From Lachnospiraceae bacterium (GTDB lineage Bacteria; Bacillota; Clostridia; Lachnospirales; Lachnospiraceae): DNA of 64,000 bases. A program made the position numbers and the translations under genes. The stretch's first letter is position 1, and every line of letters begins with the position of its first letter. The stretch is taken from NCBI GenBank assembly GCA_021203205.1, contig JAJQBQ010000061.1, forward strand, positions 1-64,000. The letters are read 5' to 3'. The notes beneath the pieces are model-generated. The model saw only the letters and a program-made list of their open reading frames with translations, did not search any database and was not told the DNA's origin. This document shows, in pieces, positions 63,560 through 64,000 of the stretch.

Positions 63560-64000
63560 ATGAGAAATTTTGGAAGATTGAAGAAAGCAGCAGCTGTTAT
63601 GGCTGTAGCTGCCGTGTGCGTGAGTATGAATATTGGGACGGTTGCGAATGCGGAGACGTTGGATGACGTGGAAACCAATAGCGCAGATGTAACTGCTACC
63701 TACGAAAGCAGTGAGACAGAGATAGTATACAGTGTTGATATTACATGGGGAAGCCTGGAATTCACCTATACGGAAGCTGGGGCGCAGACATGGGATCCGT
63801 CTACCCATACGTATTCAGAAGCAGAAGAAGGCGGCTGGAGTTATGAAGAAGGGAGCAATATTTTGACCATAACCAACCATTCCAACTCAGCGGTTGGTGG
63901 GACAGTAAAATGTGAGACTGATGAAACGTATGCGGAAACCATTACATTGTCCATGGACGCTGATAACGCTGTATACGAGGATAGCAACCATTTCTCAGTG
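63560..64000 (+). CDS. Secreted Trp-rich-module protein, 3' end outside window
   Basis: 147 codons visible from ATG 63560, with GGAGG six bases upstream. A signal peptide ends near VANAE. The module reads IVYSVDITWGSLEFTYTEAG ... WDPSTHTYSEA ... GWSYEEGSNILTITNHSN, close to the proteins at 62821 and 59827. The frame is open at the window end. Confidence 0.7.
   Translation, partial: MRNFGRLKKAAAVMAVAAVCVSMNIGTVANAETLDDVETNSADVTATYESSETEIVYSVDITWGSLEFTYTEAGAQTWDPSTHTYSEAEEGGWSYEEGSNILTITNHSNSAVGGTVKCETDETYAETITLSMDADNAVYEDSNHFSV

Overview
The window reads as chromosome of a low-to-medium GC Gram-positive anaerobe, most likely a Lachnospiraceae-type Clostridia. The support is AGGAGG-type ribosome sites, SigA-like promoters, a cdaA/ybbR pair, an HPr with both His15 and Ser46, an LCP cell-wall protein, a GHKL/LytTR two-component pair and many secreted proteins with acidic, Thr/Ala-rich linkers. 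No rRNA, tRNA or CRISPR array was seen.

Layout. 1-9.9 kb: surface proteins. These are the end of a FIVAR-repeat wall protein, a 2125-residue secreted subtilase with a dockerin inserted in its catalytic domain, a wall-anchored protein with a cohesin-like domain, and a lipoprotein. 10.2-17.2 kb: an F1Fo ATP synthase operon, atpB-E-F-(H)A-G-D-C, with no separate delta gene; a delta-like C-terminal domain is fused in front of alpha. 17.4-21.1 kb: acyl-CoA ligase, metallo-beta-lactamase-fold hydrolase and an E2/CAT-like acyltransferase. 21.1-28.3 kb: an operon of two uncharacterised proteins, the diadenylate cyclase CdaA, a YbbR-domain regulator, HPr and an LCP ligase. 28.4-32.6 kb: an HtrA-type protease and a ClpX-like AAA+ unfoldase.

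32.7-47.7 kb: a coherent, apparently self-regulated system. It has an ABC ATPase, a BlaI-type repressor, two copies of a pair of ABC-2-like membrane proteins, three related lipoproteins (one with the domain duplicated) and a BlaR1-like M56 membrane protease. The extracellular domain of the M56 protein looks homologous to the lipoproteins. Four TTGACA-17-TAG promoters lie in the region and three carry the same TCTAAT element at the same offset, so I propose a BlaI operator. This is my best candidate for an undescribed sensing/export system.

47.7-59.4 kb: accessory genes. These are a half ABC importer (SsuC/TauA-like), a hipBA toxin-antitoxin pair, a DUF2752-like membrane protein behind 67-bp tandem repeats that copy its own start region, a HAD phosphatase, a PD-(D/E)XK transposase-like nuclease, a serine recombinase, a GHKL kinase/LytTR regulator pair and a lone receiver-like protein. 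59.4-64 kb: a MITE-like element, then secreted or anchored proteins. Three of these share an uncharacterised Trp-rich module (ITW..F.Y....W....H.Y) and run off the window end.

Intergenic DNA is rich in structured repeats: nested inverted-repeat elements of about 200 bp, a dispersed CAAAAGTATGACACCACGG palindrome family and several tandem repeats in leaders.
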